DNA of 64,000 nt from a bacterium 1XD8-76 (GTDB lineage Bacteria > Bacillota > Clostridia > Lachnospirales > Lachnospiraceae), in contig RAZE01000002.1 of NCBI GenBank assembly GCA_003611955.1, forward strand, positions 1 to 64,000. The letters run 5' to 3'. The notes under the pieces are model-generated. The model did not search any database. It was not told where the DNA came from and saw only the letters and a program-made list of their open reading frames with translations. Positions 10,501-17,717 of the stretch are shown piece by piece. A program made the translations under genes and the position numbers. Position 1 is the first letter of the stretch; each line of letters begins with the position of its first letter.

Positions 10501-12374
10501 AGGACGGGCTGGTGGTGGCTGTTCCGCTGCTGCAGAAGCAGTCTGACCGCAGCTGGCTGGCGCTCTACGGCAGCAATATGGGCGGCTTTGCATCTGTACC
10601 GATCTCCGGCAGTGACGACAGCGCATGGCTAAGCGCTGTGCTGCAGGCGGCTCTGGAGCAGGCGAATGCCGGCAATACTTCCGACTGGCATCTGGACTGG
10701 GATGCGGAAAACGGGCGTTTGAAAGGACGCCTGAGTGACCTGCCGGGTCTGGCCAGCAGATACCAGATCAATAATCCGAACGGTGATATGAGTATGGTGT
10801 ACGCGATCATTTCACCGAGCGCTTTACAGGCGCTTGGTATTTCCGGCTCGGATCACACTGCGAGGTATATAGCGCTGCGGGAATATTTAAAGAATCATAC
10901 CACTGAGCATACGATGAACGCTATTCAGGATACTGCGGACGGTTTTCATTTTCTGAGTATAGAACAGTTCAACCGGGAATTTCGCTCTCTGATCTATATT
11001 CCCAATGAGCGGCGGGAACTGTGGGTCATGAAAGTGGATCAGGACGGAAAGCCGCTGGGGGGCACGGAGTTTGGGCTGTACAGCGATGCAGGCTGCACGA
11101 CACAGGTCTCCTCCGGGAAGACGAATGCGGAGGGAATGCTGATATTCTCTCCCTCCGGAGATAACAGTGATGGTCACGCCAAAATGGTATGGGCGGGCAG
11201 TACGAACACGCAGTATTATCTGAAGGAGAAGATCGCTCCCGCCGGATATCATTTGAATCCCACTGTTGTTCCGGTAATTGTAGGTACGTACTCCATCTAT
11301 GCCGATGCCGGAACAGCCGGGAACGGCATCAGTGTGATGGCAGGGGTGGGACGCCTGACCCAGACCATGCGCCAGTATGCGATGGACAGCAATGTGGACA
11401 TCACGCTTCAGGATATTACGGCCTTTATGCAGATGCAGCCCAGTGGGACATTCCAGCTTACCGGCTGGCAGGATATAAAGCTGGAGGATACGAATGTCGT
11501 GCGGAGTATGAATCTGCATTTTGGCAAAAATGCGGAGGTAGACTACGGACTTCACGACGAGGACGGCGGGAAACTGTATAAACCGTTTTTCGTCACGGAT
11601 GCCGGCTTTATCCGCGCCCGTGTGCAGCAGAATTACGCCGCTCTCATGGGAGGCATGTATGAAGGGGCAAAGCCGGACGCCAACAAAGATAATTTGGGCG
11701 AGACGGATCTGACCAATCTGTTCAGTCTGCTGAATATCGTGGTGGTGACAGACCGGATCGATTCGGAGATTCGGACCGGGAAACTGACGATCGGCAAGAA
11801 GCTGACCGGCAGCGGGCTCACGGATCTGGATTACACGAGAAACTTTACGTTTGCGGTGGAATTTAAGGATGCCGACGGCAATCCCCTGCCGGGAAGGTAT
11901 TATTTTTACGGTGACAATAAAGTGGGCTACGTGGGCGACGGGGACAATTTAGTCCTTCATCACGATGAGGCGATCACCATTCTGGGACTGCCGGAGGGGA
12001 CGAAATATAAAGTGACCGAGGTGGCGGAAAACGGATGGCATGTGACGCCGGAAACCGGCGTATACACCGGAGAAATACGAAAGGATGAGACGATAGAACT
12101 TCGCTATACAAACAGTAAGGATCCGAAGAAACCGGAGGAGCCGCCCGGCAATACGCCGGATGATTCGGATTCTCCGGGAGGTGATCAGCCGAAGAAACCG
12201 CCGTTGCCCCCGGTGGATACAGAGAAGCCTGCGCCTCAAATGTTCGGCGGGATCTTTACGGGAAGCCCGAATACCGGCGATGACAGTCTGCCCGGTTTCT
12301 GTATTCTGGTCGTCTGTCTATTCCTGGCCAGGCTGTCCTATGTTTATTTTGCCGGGAAGCGAAGCGATGGATAG
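7545..12374 (+). CDS. Large wall-anchored surface protein (fibro-slime plus SpaA/Cna-type domains)
   Basis: A 1609-residue exported protein. The start at 7545 has AGGAGG nine bases upstream; the frame also opens at a TTG at 7524. Residues about 1-45 form a long positively charged signal peptide (AAAAAWMLIFALLASSFGAP). An acidic linker follows, and a fibro-slime-type domain lies near 676-760 (FEFAGDDDIWVFIDDVLVLD then LGGVHS). SpaA-like repeats begin near 820 (IMKVDQNGAPLPGVEFAL) and 1156 (VMKVDQDGKPLGGTEFGLYS), and a Cna/DUF7601-like module near 1408. The C-terminus is a Pro-rich stalk, SPNTGD near 1573, a hydrophobic helix and KRSDG, which is a sortase signal of the variant xPxTG type. Probably an adhesin or pilin-like shaft. 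No sortase gene is in the window. Confidence 0.88.
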   Translation: MKAERRHFHRSKWKHRGAAAAAWMLIFALLASSFGAPGMKAKAAPEEESSENTLSEEQTGTDVSGNDAANNTEDKDDGEGMTEEEDPVEGISVISWEWNDEEGVLVWSEEAGLWGLAVPDADELNPATEEFLEEMLPDSVTVLTEAGSESVGLLWDYGDFPEEGAFEGSYVLTAELDGEYVLAEEAGALEVLVEIGDAGMYAATADKMKFLNKWYFVCQDGEEISSAGETKAEISAAIEGLQNKNPNEIIQWLKTDVLPQKIEGWVPNDKPDDLRLPMMGFVEDTKKTDPFYEVKEDGDKPYTSAAKWGSFILDGWENFPLSFQDDDGDNKVSFTVRAYTTPKYKDGLSYQLFVNSNNPDDYVAGGPGSDTRTNPDILSLKVTLYDINLAEHTVPAANPENATVNLFDYWVKTEEPSADTEGDILNKSDSHYHEEGGEGKPSDTPTIYSRKDDWNLGINAGHLLLFGDGLIHAGLWNKGAGENCRYGKKYAGMEGIVKRILPENGYPEINLPMANKVLTDGSPERDHTLIKDYNLSGDHNDAYGDQYKSDKIKNLSDTVIGTWGKDINTDTESLRYLFDPGAAHLNKKSFTDVKGLFQLDDKGYYYYDMRKNFAEFSEAGGNHFILYDAPATLRTDGEKSVGNFFPFNKGSEVFNGVDEHENLTSSVDCARNRMNHHLGMTVDVEFRQPANGRVRVGSSNEPMTFEFAGDDDIWVFIDDVLVLDLGGVHSEIYGTIDFASGDVYIGRAFTTHGIPENPADPANVVTHTTLRDLYRAAGREGDVPWNKNTFASNTSHTLKMFYLERGNYDSSIALRFNLQPLLHQQIMKVDQNGAPLPGVEFALHPAEVTDDTGAIRCLYTDGNQSGETFYVRPDESETLVTLTTKPDGSAVFATADGSYFNFADRGDRYYVLRETKAPNGYRKQPIDIVLHYDTSTSMLSVANRWTTGAYASSVSNVTGVGKLRYGQLVGGAVKPLGDPVPEEEQKDGLVVAVPLLQKQSDRSWLALYGSNMGGFASVPISGSDDSAWLSAVLQAALEQANAGNTSDWHLDWDAENGRLKGRLSDLPGLASRYQINNPNGDMSMVYAIISPSALQALGISGSDHTARYIALREYLKNHTTEHTMNAIQDTADGFHFLSIEQFNREFRSLIYIPNERRELWVMKVDQDGKPLGGTEFGLYSDAGCTTQVSSGKTNAEGMLIFSPSGDNSDGHAKMVWAGSTNTQYYLKEKIAPAGYHLNPTVVPVIVGTYSIYADAGTAGNGISVMAGVGRLTQTMRQYAMDSNVDITLQDITAFMQMQPSGTFQLTGWQDIKLEDTNVVRSMNLHFGKNAEVDYGLHDEDGGKLYKPFFVTDAGFIRARVQQNYAALMGGMYEGAKPDANKDNLGETDLTNLFSLLNIVVVTDRIDSEIRTGKLTIGKKLTGSGLTDLDYTRNFTFAVEFKDADGNPLPGRYYFYGDNKVGYVGDGDNLVLHHDEAITILGLPEGTKYKVTEVAENGWHVTPETGVYTGEIRKDETIELRYTNSKDPKKPEEPPGNTPDDSDSPGGDQPKKPPLPPVDTEKPAPQMFGGIFTGSPNTGDDSLPGFCILVVCLFLARLSYVYFAGKRSDG

Positions 12375-12402
12375 CGGCGTTTGGCCCGGGTATTGGTGCG
12401 AG

Positions 12403-13488
12403 ATGATGAGAGAAGAAATATTGTTGAAAAAACTGGAGCGGGAAAGAAATCTTTCCCGCTCAGAATTTATGGAACTGCTGCAGGGGCGGAATGAGGCGTC
12501 TGCGAAAAACCTGTTTGAGAGAGCAGGACGTCTGCGGGAGCGGTTTTACGGGAGGGATGTCTATATCCGGGGATTGATTGAGTTTACGAACTGCTGTAAA
12601 AAGGATTGCTATTACTGCGGGATCCGCGCTTCCAATGACAAAATCAGGCGTTATCGGCTCACTTCGGAGGAGATTCTCGCGTGCTGTGAAGAAGGATATG
12701 ATCTGGGATACCGCACGTTTGTTTTGCAGGGCGGGGAGGACGCCGGTTTTTCCTCCGGGGAGATTGCCGCGCTGGTGGAAGCGATAAAGAAAAATCACCC
12801 GGACTGCGCCCTCACCCTGTCGGTGGGGGAGCATCCGCGGGAGGTTTACAGGAGGTGGTTTGACGCCGGGGCGGACCGGTATCTTCTGCGCCATGAGACG
12901 GCGGACGACGCTCACTACCGGAGCCTTCACCCGGCTTCCTGCTCGCCGGAGAACCGAAAGCGATGCCTGCATGATCTGAAGGAGATCGGATATCAGACAG
13001 GCTGCGGCTTTATGGTGGGGTCTCCCGGCCAGACTGCGGAACACCTGGCGGAGGATCTGTTGTTTATCCATGAACTGCAGCCGGAGATGGTGGGGATCGG
13101 CCCCTTTATCCCCCAGAGCGACACCCCCTTCGGGGAGGAACCGGCCGGGAGTGTGGAGATGACGTTGTTTTTGCTGGGCATCCTCCGGGTGATGCTGCCC
13201 GATGTGCTGCTGCCGGCGACGACTGCGCTCGGTACGCTGGATCCCCGGGGGCTGGAGAAGGGGATGATGGCCGGGGCGAATGTCTGTATGCCGAACCTGA
13301 CGCCGGATCAGGTCCGCGGACAGTACGCCCTGTACGAGGGAAAAGGGCGCGGAGAAACGGGGCAGCGGGCGGCGCTAAGTGACCTGCAGAGGCGGATGGA
13401 GGCCCTGGGATACCGGATAGCGGTGGACCGGGGGGATCACAGGAAGGTGGAGGAAACATTTTCCCAGAAAGCGTTGCCGCGCATATAG
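12403..13488 (+). CDS. hydE: [FeFe]-hydrogenase H-cluster radical SAM maturase HydE
   Basis: Radical SAM enzyme that helps build the di-iron subcluster of [FeFe] hydrogenase. The 4Fe-4S/SAM motif is CKKDCYYCG near residue 65, preceded by RGLIEFTNCC. The GGEDAG stretch, the LRHETAD segment, IGPFIPQSDTPFG and the C-terminal ANVCMPNLTP match the HydE/biotin-synthase-like barrel, and 361 residues is the usual length. The ATG at 12403 is favoured by length, but 12406 and 12367 are possible because no strong Shine-Dalgarno is visible. The gene begins 28 bp after the surface protein stop, so transcription may read in from it. Its 3' end overlaps the convergent XRE gene by 52 bp. Its partners hydG and hydF lie 6.6 kb downstream. 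Confidence 0.93.
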   Translation: MMREEILLKKLERERNLSRSEFMELLQGRNEASAKNLFERAGRLRERFYGRDVYIRGLIEFTNCCKKDCYYCGIRASNDKIRRYRLTSEEILACCEEGYDLGYRTFVLQGGEDAGFSSGEIAALVEAIKKNHPDCALTLSVGEHPREVYRRWFDAGADRYLLRHETADDAHYRSLHPASCSPENRKRCLHDLKEIGYQTGCGFMVGSPGQTAEHLAEDLLFIHELQPEMVGIGPFIPQSDTPFGEEPAGSVEMTLFLLGILRVMLPDVLLPATTALGTLDPRGLEKGMMAGANVCMPNLTPDQVRGQYALYEGKGRGETGQRAALSDLQRRMEALGYRIAVDRGDHRKVEETFSQKALPRI

Positions 13489-14504
13489 CCGAAAGTCTCT
13501 TCGTCCGCGAAGCCTTTCGCCAGCACTTTTTTCATCCTCTCGGTGAAGGCAGGCATCGATTGGGAGGTGGTGCATATATGGCGATATAAGTTTGAGCGGG
13601 TGAAGTCCAGGAGGGTGTCATAGTCCTCGAGGAGGGTACGCATGATCCGCTCTGTCTCCTCCACGTCTTTTTCCAGCGCGGCGAGTTCCAGTCCAGCGGA
13701 GGCTTCCTGATATGCGCCCATCTGAAAGAGGGCGGCGAGGCCGCGCTCCACCTCCACAATCTGGTGTGCCATCGTGTGATCTGCGTCCTTCATATAGAGA
13801 ATATGCAGGTCGTTCAGCACCATTCTCAGGCAGTTGTAGGACCACATCATCAGGTTTTCGTAGGCCTTGTACGCCTCCTCTTTTTGGCCCGTCAGACTGT
13901 AGAGCAGCGCCTGCCATCTCTTCCGCTCGGGATCGTCCTCAGGGAAATGGGCGAGGCACTCCTGCGCGTTTTCATATTGTCCTTTTTGGATATAGAGACT
14001 GCAGAGGGAGTTGGCGGCCGACTTTCGGATGGCGTAATCGTCGGATTCGAGCGCGCGGAGATACCAGCGGCGGATCTGGTCGTCGTAGTCCGCTTTATCT
14101 GTTGCGTTCGGATGGCTTTCGTTGTGCCGGGAATCCACTGTACTTCTCGCATACAGCACGATGGCGAGGTTCCAGATCAGTTTTTCGCAGGCGGGGTATT
14201 CCTCGATTTTTTCTCTGGCGTAGGCGAAAGCTTCCTCGTATGTCCCGGTGTCCAGTTTCCGGTCCAGTTCTTTTACAAAGAGGGATATTTCTTCTTCGGT
14301 GAGGTTCTCGCGGAAGGACAGAAGGGTGTCCGTCGTAATGCCGAGAAGCCTGGCGATCGGGGCGAGCAGGCTAATGTCCGGCTGTGTGTTATTGTTCTCC
14401 CATTTGTTGACGGCGGGGGTGGTTACGCCGAGGCGCTCCGCCATTTCCGCCTGCGTCAGTCCGCGTTTTTTTCTGTATGTTCTGATGACGTTTCCGATAC
14501 TCAT
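13437..14504 (-). CDS. XRE-family regulator with helical repeat domain
   Basis: A 355-residue protein with an N-terminal lambda-repressor-type HTH (residues about 5-60: YRKKRGLTQAEMAERLGV, TPAVNKWENNNTQPD, LARLLGITTDTLL-like end). The C-terminal 280 residues are helical, with tetratricopeptide-like periodicity (YEEAFAYAREKIEEYP, GQYENAQECLAHFPEDDPE). This matches the HTH-plus-TPR-like layout of many clostridial regulators that sense peptides or partner proteins, though no peptide gene is seen beside it. The ATG at 14504 has GGAGGA eight bases upstream. It runs divergently from the Fur-type gene and its last 52 bp overlap hydE tail to tail. Confidence 0.88.
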   Translation of the reverse strand: MSIGNVIRTYRKKRGLTQAEMAERLGVTTPAVNKWENNNTQPDISLLAPIARLLGITTDTLLSFRENLTEEEISLFVKELDRKLDTGTYEEAFAYAREKIEEYPACEKLIWNLAIVLYARSTVDSRHNESHPNATDKADYDDQIRRWYLRALESDDYAIRKSAANSLCSLYIQKGQYENAQECLAHFPEDDPERKRWQALLYSLTGQKEEAYKAYENLMMWSYNCLRMVLNDLHILYMKDADHTMAHQIVEVERGLAALFQMGAYQEASAGLELAALEKDVEETERIMRTLLEDYDTLLDFTRSNLYRHICTTSQSMPAFTERMKKVLAKGFADEETFGYMRGNAFWENVSSTFL

Positions 14505-14643
14505 AGTGCATTCCTCCAAAGGGTTTCTGAATATAGGATAACGGATGTCGGGGGAAAAATCTATTGAGGAGGTATTAAATAATAAGAAAAAAAATTGAAT
14601 AACAGTTAATTTCCGAGATTTCCAGAATCTGACAAATTACTGC

Positions 14644-14672
14644 TGGACAAAATCGGGGATAAGAATTATAAT
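14644..14672 (+). promoter_or_regulatory. Promoter of the Fur/PerR-type gene
   Basis: TGGACA at 14644-14649, a 17-bp spacer and a perfect TATAAT at 14667-14672. The Fur/Per-type palindrome starts at the last base of the -10 element, so a bound repressor would block this promoter. Confidence 0.75.
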
Positions 14673-14686
14673 TAGAATAATTCTAA
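14672..14686. promoter_or_regulatory. Fur/PerR-type operator (7-1-7 palindrome)
   Basis: TTAGAATAATTCTAA is a perfect 7-1-7 inverted repeat, close to the known PerR box pattern TTATAATnATTATAA. It lies between the -10 element and the ATG of the Fur-family gene, as expected for autorepression, and could also control the rubrerythrin gene by read-through. Confidence 0.8.
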
Positions 14687-14706
14687 AAATAGGGAGCGAT
14701 GGAAAA

Positions 14707-15069
14707 ATGACCAGATACGCGAAACAAATTCTGGAAATAATCGATCAGTCCGATGGACATATGACGGCGGAGCAGCTCTATCTGGAATTAAAGAAGACGG
14801 AACAGAAGGTCGTCCAGGCGACCGTGTACAATAATCTGAATACCCTGTGCCGGGAGGGGATGATACGGAAGCTTTCGATAGAGGGCTCGCCGGACCGCTA
14901 TGACAAGATAAAAAAACATGACCATCTTGTCTGTAAGGGATGCGGCGCGCTGTCCGACATCACATTTCAGGACATGACAGGGGATCTGGAAAGACAGCTC
15001 GGAGAGGGTATCCTGTCGTATGATTTAAAGGTATTTTATCTCTGCCCGAAGTGCAGGGAGAAAAAATAG
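14707..15069 (+). CDS. Fur-family metalloregulator, PerR-like
   Basis: A 120-residue, short Fur-family protein. The winged helix is residues about 1-80 ([33 protein letters not shown]). [10 protein letters not shown] and the terminal CPKC give the two CxxC pairs of the structural zinc site, and the HxH ligands fit a regulatory metal site. Its operator overlaps its own promoter and a rubrerythrin gene follows, which together suggest a peroxide-sensing PerR role more than iron uptake control. Whether it senses peroxide, Fe or Zn cannot be settled from sequence alone. Confidence 0.88.
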   Translation: MTRYAKQILEIIDQSDGHMTAEQLYLELKKTEQKVVQATVYNNLNTLCREGMIRKLSIEGSPDRYDKIKKHDHLVCKGCGALSDITFQDMTGDLERQLGEGILSYDLKVFYLCPKCREKK

Positions 15070-15167
15070 GAGGAGGTCATCAGTCCATCCATACGAACAT
15101 TGCTCACGCGGGCAGCGCATCTGTGCCGTCAGCGGGTGTATCAATAAAAACAAAGGAGAAAGAGAAC

Positions 15168-15710
15168 ATGAGCGCAACAAAATATGCGGGAACACAGACA
15201 GAAAAAAATCTGGAGGCAGCGTTTGCCGGGGAATCACAGGCGAGAAACAAGTACACCTATTTTGCGTCCAAAGCAAAAAAGGAGGGGTATGAGCAGATCG
15301 CGGGCCTGTTTTTGAAGACGGCGGACAATGAAAAAGAACATGCGAAGATGTGGTTCAAAGAGTTAAACGGGATCGGCAGCACCGCGGAAAATCTCGGGGC
15401 AGCGGCAGACGGCGAAAATTTTGAGTGGACAGATATGTATGAGAATTTTGCCAGGACAGCGGAGGAGGAAGGTTTTCCGGAGCTGGCGGCGAAGTTCCGG
15501 CTCGTGGGCGCGATCGAAAAGCATCATGAGGAGCGCTACCGCGCACTGTTAAAGAACGTGGAGACCAGGGCGGTATTTGAAAAGAGCGAAGTGAAGGTGT
15601 GGGAGTGCCGTAACTGCGGACATATCGTTGTGGGAACGAAGGCTCCGGAGGTCTGCCCGACCTGCAACCATCCCCAGAGCTATTTTGAGGTGCACGCGGA
15701 GAATTATTGA
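15168..15710 (+). CDS. rbr: Rubrerythrin
   Basis: Non-haem di-iron peroxidase that reduces hydrogen peroxide in anaerobes. The 180-residue protein has a ferritin-like four-helix domain (residues about 10-135) with metal ligands in [36 protein letters not shown] and [13 protein letters not shown]-terminal rubredoxin domain follows, with CRNCG and CPTCNH. AAAGGAG precedes the ATG at 15168; the open frame extends back to 15051 but that part overlaps the regulator gene. It lies 98 bp behind the PerR-like gene and ends at a strong terminator. Confidence 0.96.
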   Translation: MSATKYAGTQTEKNLEAAFAGESQARNKYTYFASKAKKEGYEQIAGLFLKTADNEKEHAKMWFKELNGIGSTAENLGAAADGENFEWTDMYENFARTAEEEGFPELAAKFRLVGAIEKHHEERYRALLKNVETRAVFEKSEVKVWECRNCGHIVVGTKAPEVCPTCNHPQSYFEVHAENY

Positions 15711-15724
15711 TCAGGAGAAGAGAG

Positions 15725-15759
15725 AACGTTTCCGGGATAAGATTCCGGAAACGTTTTTT
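15725..15759 (+). terminator. Intrinsic terminator after rubrerythrin
   Basis: AACGTTTCCGG at 15725 pairs with CCGGAAACGTT, separated by a 9-nt loop and followed by a T-tract. It closes the regulator-rubrerythrin unit. Confidence 0.9.
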
Positions 15760-15877
15760 ATGCTTTTCAGGTTCTTTTAATAGAAAAGCGGGGCCGGGTA
15801 TGATAAAATTACAGAATGCGGAAAAAATGATAATATGACAGGAATGGCATTTCCGGCGAAAAAGGAGGAAATGGAGT

Positions 15878-16291
15878 ATGTGGTTATTGTTTGCGTTGTT
15901 ATCCGCGGTTTTTGCAGCGCTCACATCTATACTGGCAAAGGTCGGGATAGAAGGGGTGAATTCCAATCTGGCTACGGCGATCAGAACGCTGGTCGTTGTG
16001 ATACTGGCCTGGGCGATCGTGTTTTTGTCGGGGACCCAGAACGGCATATCGGCAATCAGCAGAAGGAGCTGGCTTTTTCTGATTCTGTCCGGTCTGGCTA
16101 CGGGAGCGTCGTGGATCTGCTATTACAGGGCGATACAGATCGGGGAAGTTTCCAAAGTCGTTCCGATCGACAAGCTGAGTGTGGTGATCACGCTGGTGCT
16201 GGCGTTTGTGTTTCTGCATGAGCAGTTTACCGTAAAGTCCTTTATCGGCTGTGTGCTGATCGGAGCGGGGACGCTGGTCATGGTGGTATAG
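15878..16291 (+). CDS. Half-size EamA-type membrane transporter
   Basis: A 137-residue, highly hydrophobic protein with about five membrane helices. It has the EamA pattern: an N-terminal LFALLSAVFAALTSILAKVG helix, ATAIRTLVVVILAW, ATGASWICYYRAIQIGEVSK and VITLVLAFVFLHEQF. Typical DMT exporters have two EamA repeats in about 300 residues. This one has a single repeat, like small multidrug-resistance-type proteins, and presumably works as a dimer. AAAGGAGG is nine bases before the ATG. The substrate is unknown. It may form an operon with the GNAT and LysE genes that follow closely. Confidence 0.85.
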   Translation: MWLLFALLSAVFAALTSILAKVGIEGVNSNLATAIRTLVVVILAWAIVFLSGTQNGISAISRRSWLFLILSGLATGASWICYYRAIQIGEVSKVVPIDKLSVVITLVLAFVFLHEQFTVKSFIGCVLIGAGTLVMVV

Positions 16292-16306
16292 GTTGAGGAG
16301 GATAAC

Positions 16307-17089
16307 ATGATCCTGGAATTAAAGGAGCGGGAGAAAGCCGCACCTCTGTTTATGGGGTGGCAGGAGACTATGATCTGGTCCTGCCTGCAGGGGGTGATGG
16401 GGCACATTTATGTGGATTCTTCGGAAGAACCGGTATCCGCTGCTACGGTGCTGGGGGATTTCTGTTTTTTGGCGGGAAAGCCGCAGAGGGAGATTATACT
16501 GAGCGAAGAGGCGCAGGGAGACAATGGATTTATGATCCTGGTGCCCGGGAATGAAGCGTGGTCTGCCCTGATAGAGGAATGTCTGGGGAACAGGGCGGTG
16601 AAAGCGGTGCGGTATGCGTTTAAAAAGGAGCCGGATGTCTTTGACAGGGAAAAACTTCGGACCATGGTCGGGAGCCTGCCGGATGGATATGTGCTGGAAG
16701 GGATGGATGAGAGTCTGTTTCGGCGCTGCAGAGGGATCGATTGGTGCAGGGACTTGGTTTCACAGTATAAAGATTATGATACATATCGAAAGTATGGGCT
16801 GGGAGTGGTGATCGTGAGGGACGGCGAACCGGTCTGCGGCGCCTCTTCTTATTCCGGTTATATCGGGGGTATCGAGATCGAGATCGACACAAGAAAGGAT
16901 CACCGCAGAAAGGGATTGGCTCTTGCCTGCGGGGCAAAGCTGATTCTGGAGTGTCTGGGGAGAGGGTGGTATCCGAGCTGGGATGCCCAGAATAAGTGGT
17001 CGGCTGCCCTGGCAGAAAAACTGGGGTATCATCTGGACCATGAGTATACGGTGTATGAGACGACAGGGAAGGACAGGAGGACAAAATGA
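16307..17089 (+). CDS. GNAT-family N-acetyltransferase
   Basis: A 260-residue protein whose last 110 residues contain a GNAT fold: GVVIVRDGEPVCGASSYSGY, IEIEIDTRKDHRRKGLALAC (the acetyl-CoA loop) and ALAEKLGYHLDHEYTVYE. The N-terminal half (MGWQETMIWSCLQGVMG, CFLAGKP) resembles the GNAT_acetyltr_2 type found in Firmicutes. GAGGA lies upstream of the ATG. It starts 16 bp after the EamA gene, and its stop overlaps the LysE start (ATGA), so translation of the three is probably coupled. The acceptor substrate cannot be inferred. Confidence 0.88.
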   Translation: MILELKEREKAAPLFMGWQETMIWSCLQGVMGHIYVDSSEEPVSAATVLGDFCFLAGKPQREIILSEEAQGDNGFMILVPGNEAWSALIEECLGNRAVKAVRYAFKKEPDVFDREKLRTMVGSLPDGYVLEGMDESLFRRCRGIDWCRDLVSQYKDYDTYRKYGLGVVIVRDGEPVCGASSYSGYIGGIEIEIDTRKDHRRKGLALACGAKLILECLGRGWYPSWDAQNKWSAALAEKLGYHLDHEYTVYETTGKDRRTK

Positions 17090-17703
17090 GTTATCTGTTG
17101 CGGGGAATTTTGGTGGGAATTATATTTGGCGTGCCGGGAGGGGCGATAGGGGCGCTGACAGTACAGCGCACTTTTCACTACGGCAGGCGCGCCGGTCTTT
17201 TGACAGGGTTGGGATCTTCCTGTGCCGACAGTTTTTATGCCTTCGTGGGAGCCTTCGGCATTACATTGATCTCCGACTTTATCGCAAGACATGAGACGGC
17301 GATCCATATAGCGGGCGGCTCTTTGATCCTGTTTATGGGGATCAGACTGCTTTGGCGGAAGGAAGAGCTGCTGCAGGAGAAAAAGAGCAGGATGGAATCC
17401 GCCGGAATGTGCCTGTCCTCTTTTCTGATCGGGATGACCAATCCGGCGACGATCTTTATCTTTCTTCTGGCGTTTTCCTGGTTCGGCGTTGCTGGCGGGA
17501 TGACGGCGATGCAGAAGACGGTGATGGTCTGCGGTGTGTTTCTGGGCACTTATGTGTGGTGGGGCGTGATCGCCACAGTTGTGCCGATCTTGCGGCAGCG
17601 GGCCGTGAAATTTAAAGTATCGTATATGAACAGGATATTTGGCACGCTGCTTTGCCTGCTTGGGGCGATGGTGTTTATAAAATGTATCGTGGAATATATA
17701 TAG
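17086..17703 (+). CDS. LysE/RhtB-family exporter
   Basis: A 205-residue membrane protein with about six helices. Family signs are the N-terminal ILVGIIFGVPGGAIGALTVQ, the early GSSCADSFYAFVG segment, GIRLLWRK and FLIGMTNPATIFIFLLAF (the NP motif of the second half). The family exports amino acids or other small amines. Its ATG overlaps the stop of the GNAT gene, so acetylation followed by export of a shared substrate is a possible but unproven link. Confidence 0.88.
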   Translation: MSYLLRGILVGIIFGVPGGAIGALTVQRTFHYGRRAGLLTGLGSSCADSFYAFVGAFGITLISDFIARHETAIHIAGGSLILFMGIRLLWRKEELLQEKKSRMESAGMCLSSFLIGMTNPATIFIFLLAFSWFGVAGGMTAMQKTVMVCGVFLGTYVWWGVIATVVPILRQRAVKFKVSYMNRIFGTLLCLLGAMVFIKCIVEYI

Positions 17704-17717
17704 GGGCAGGGAAGATA

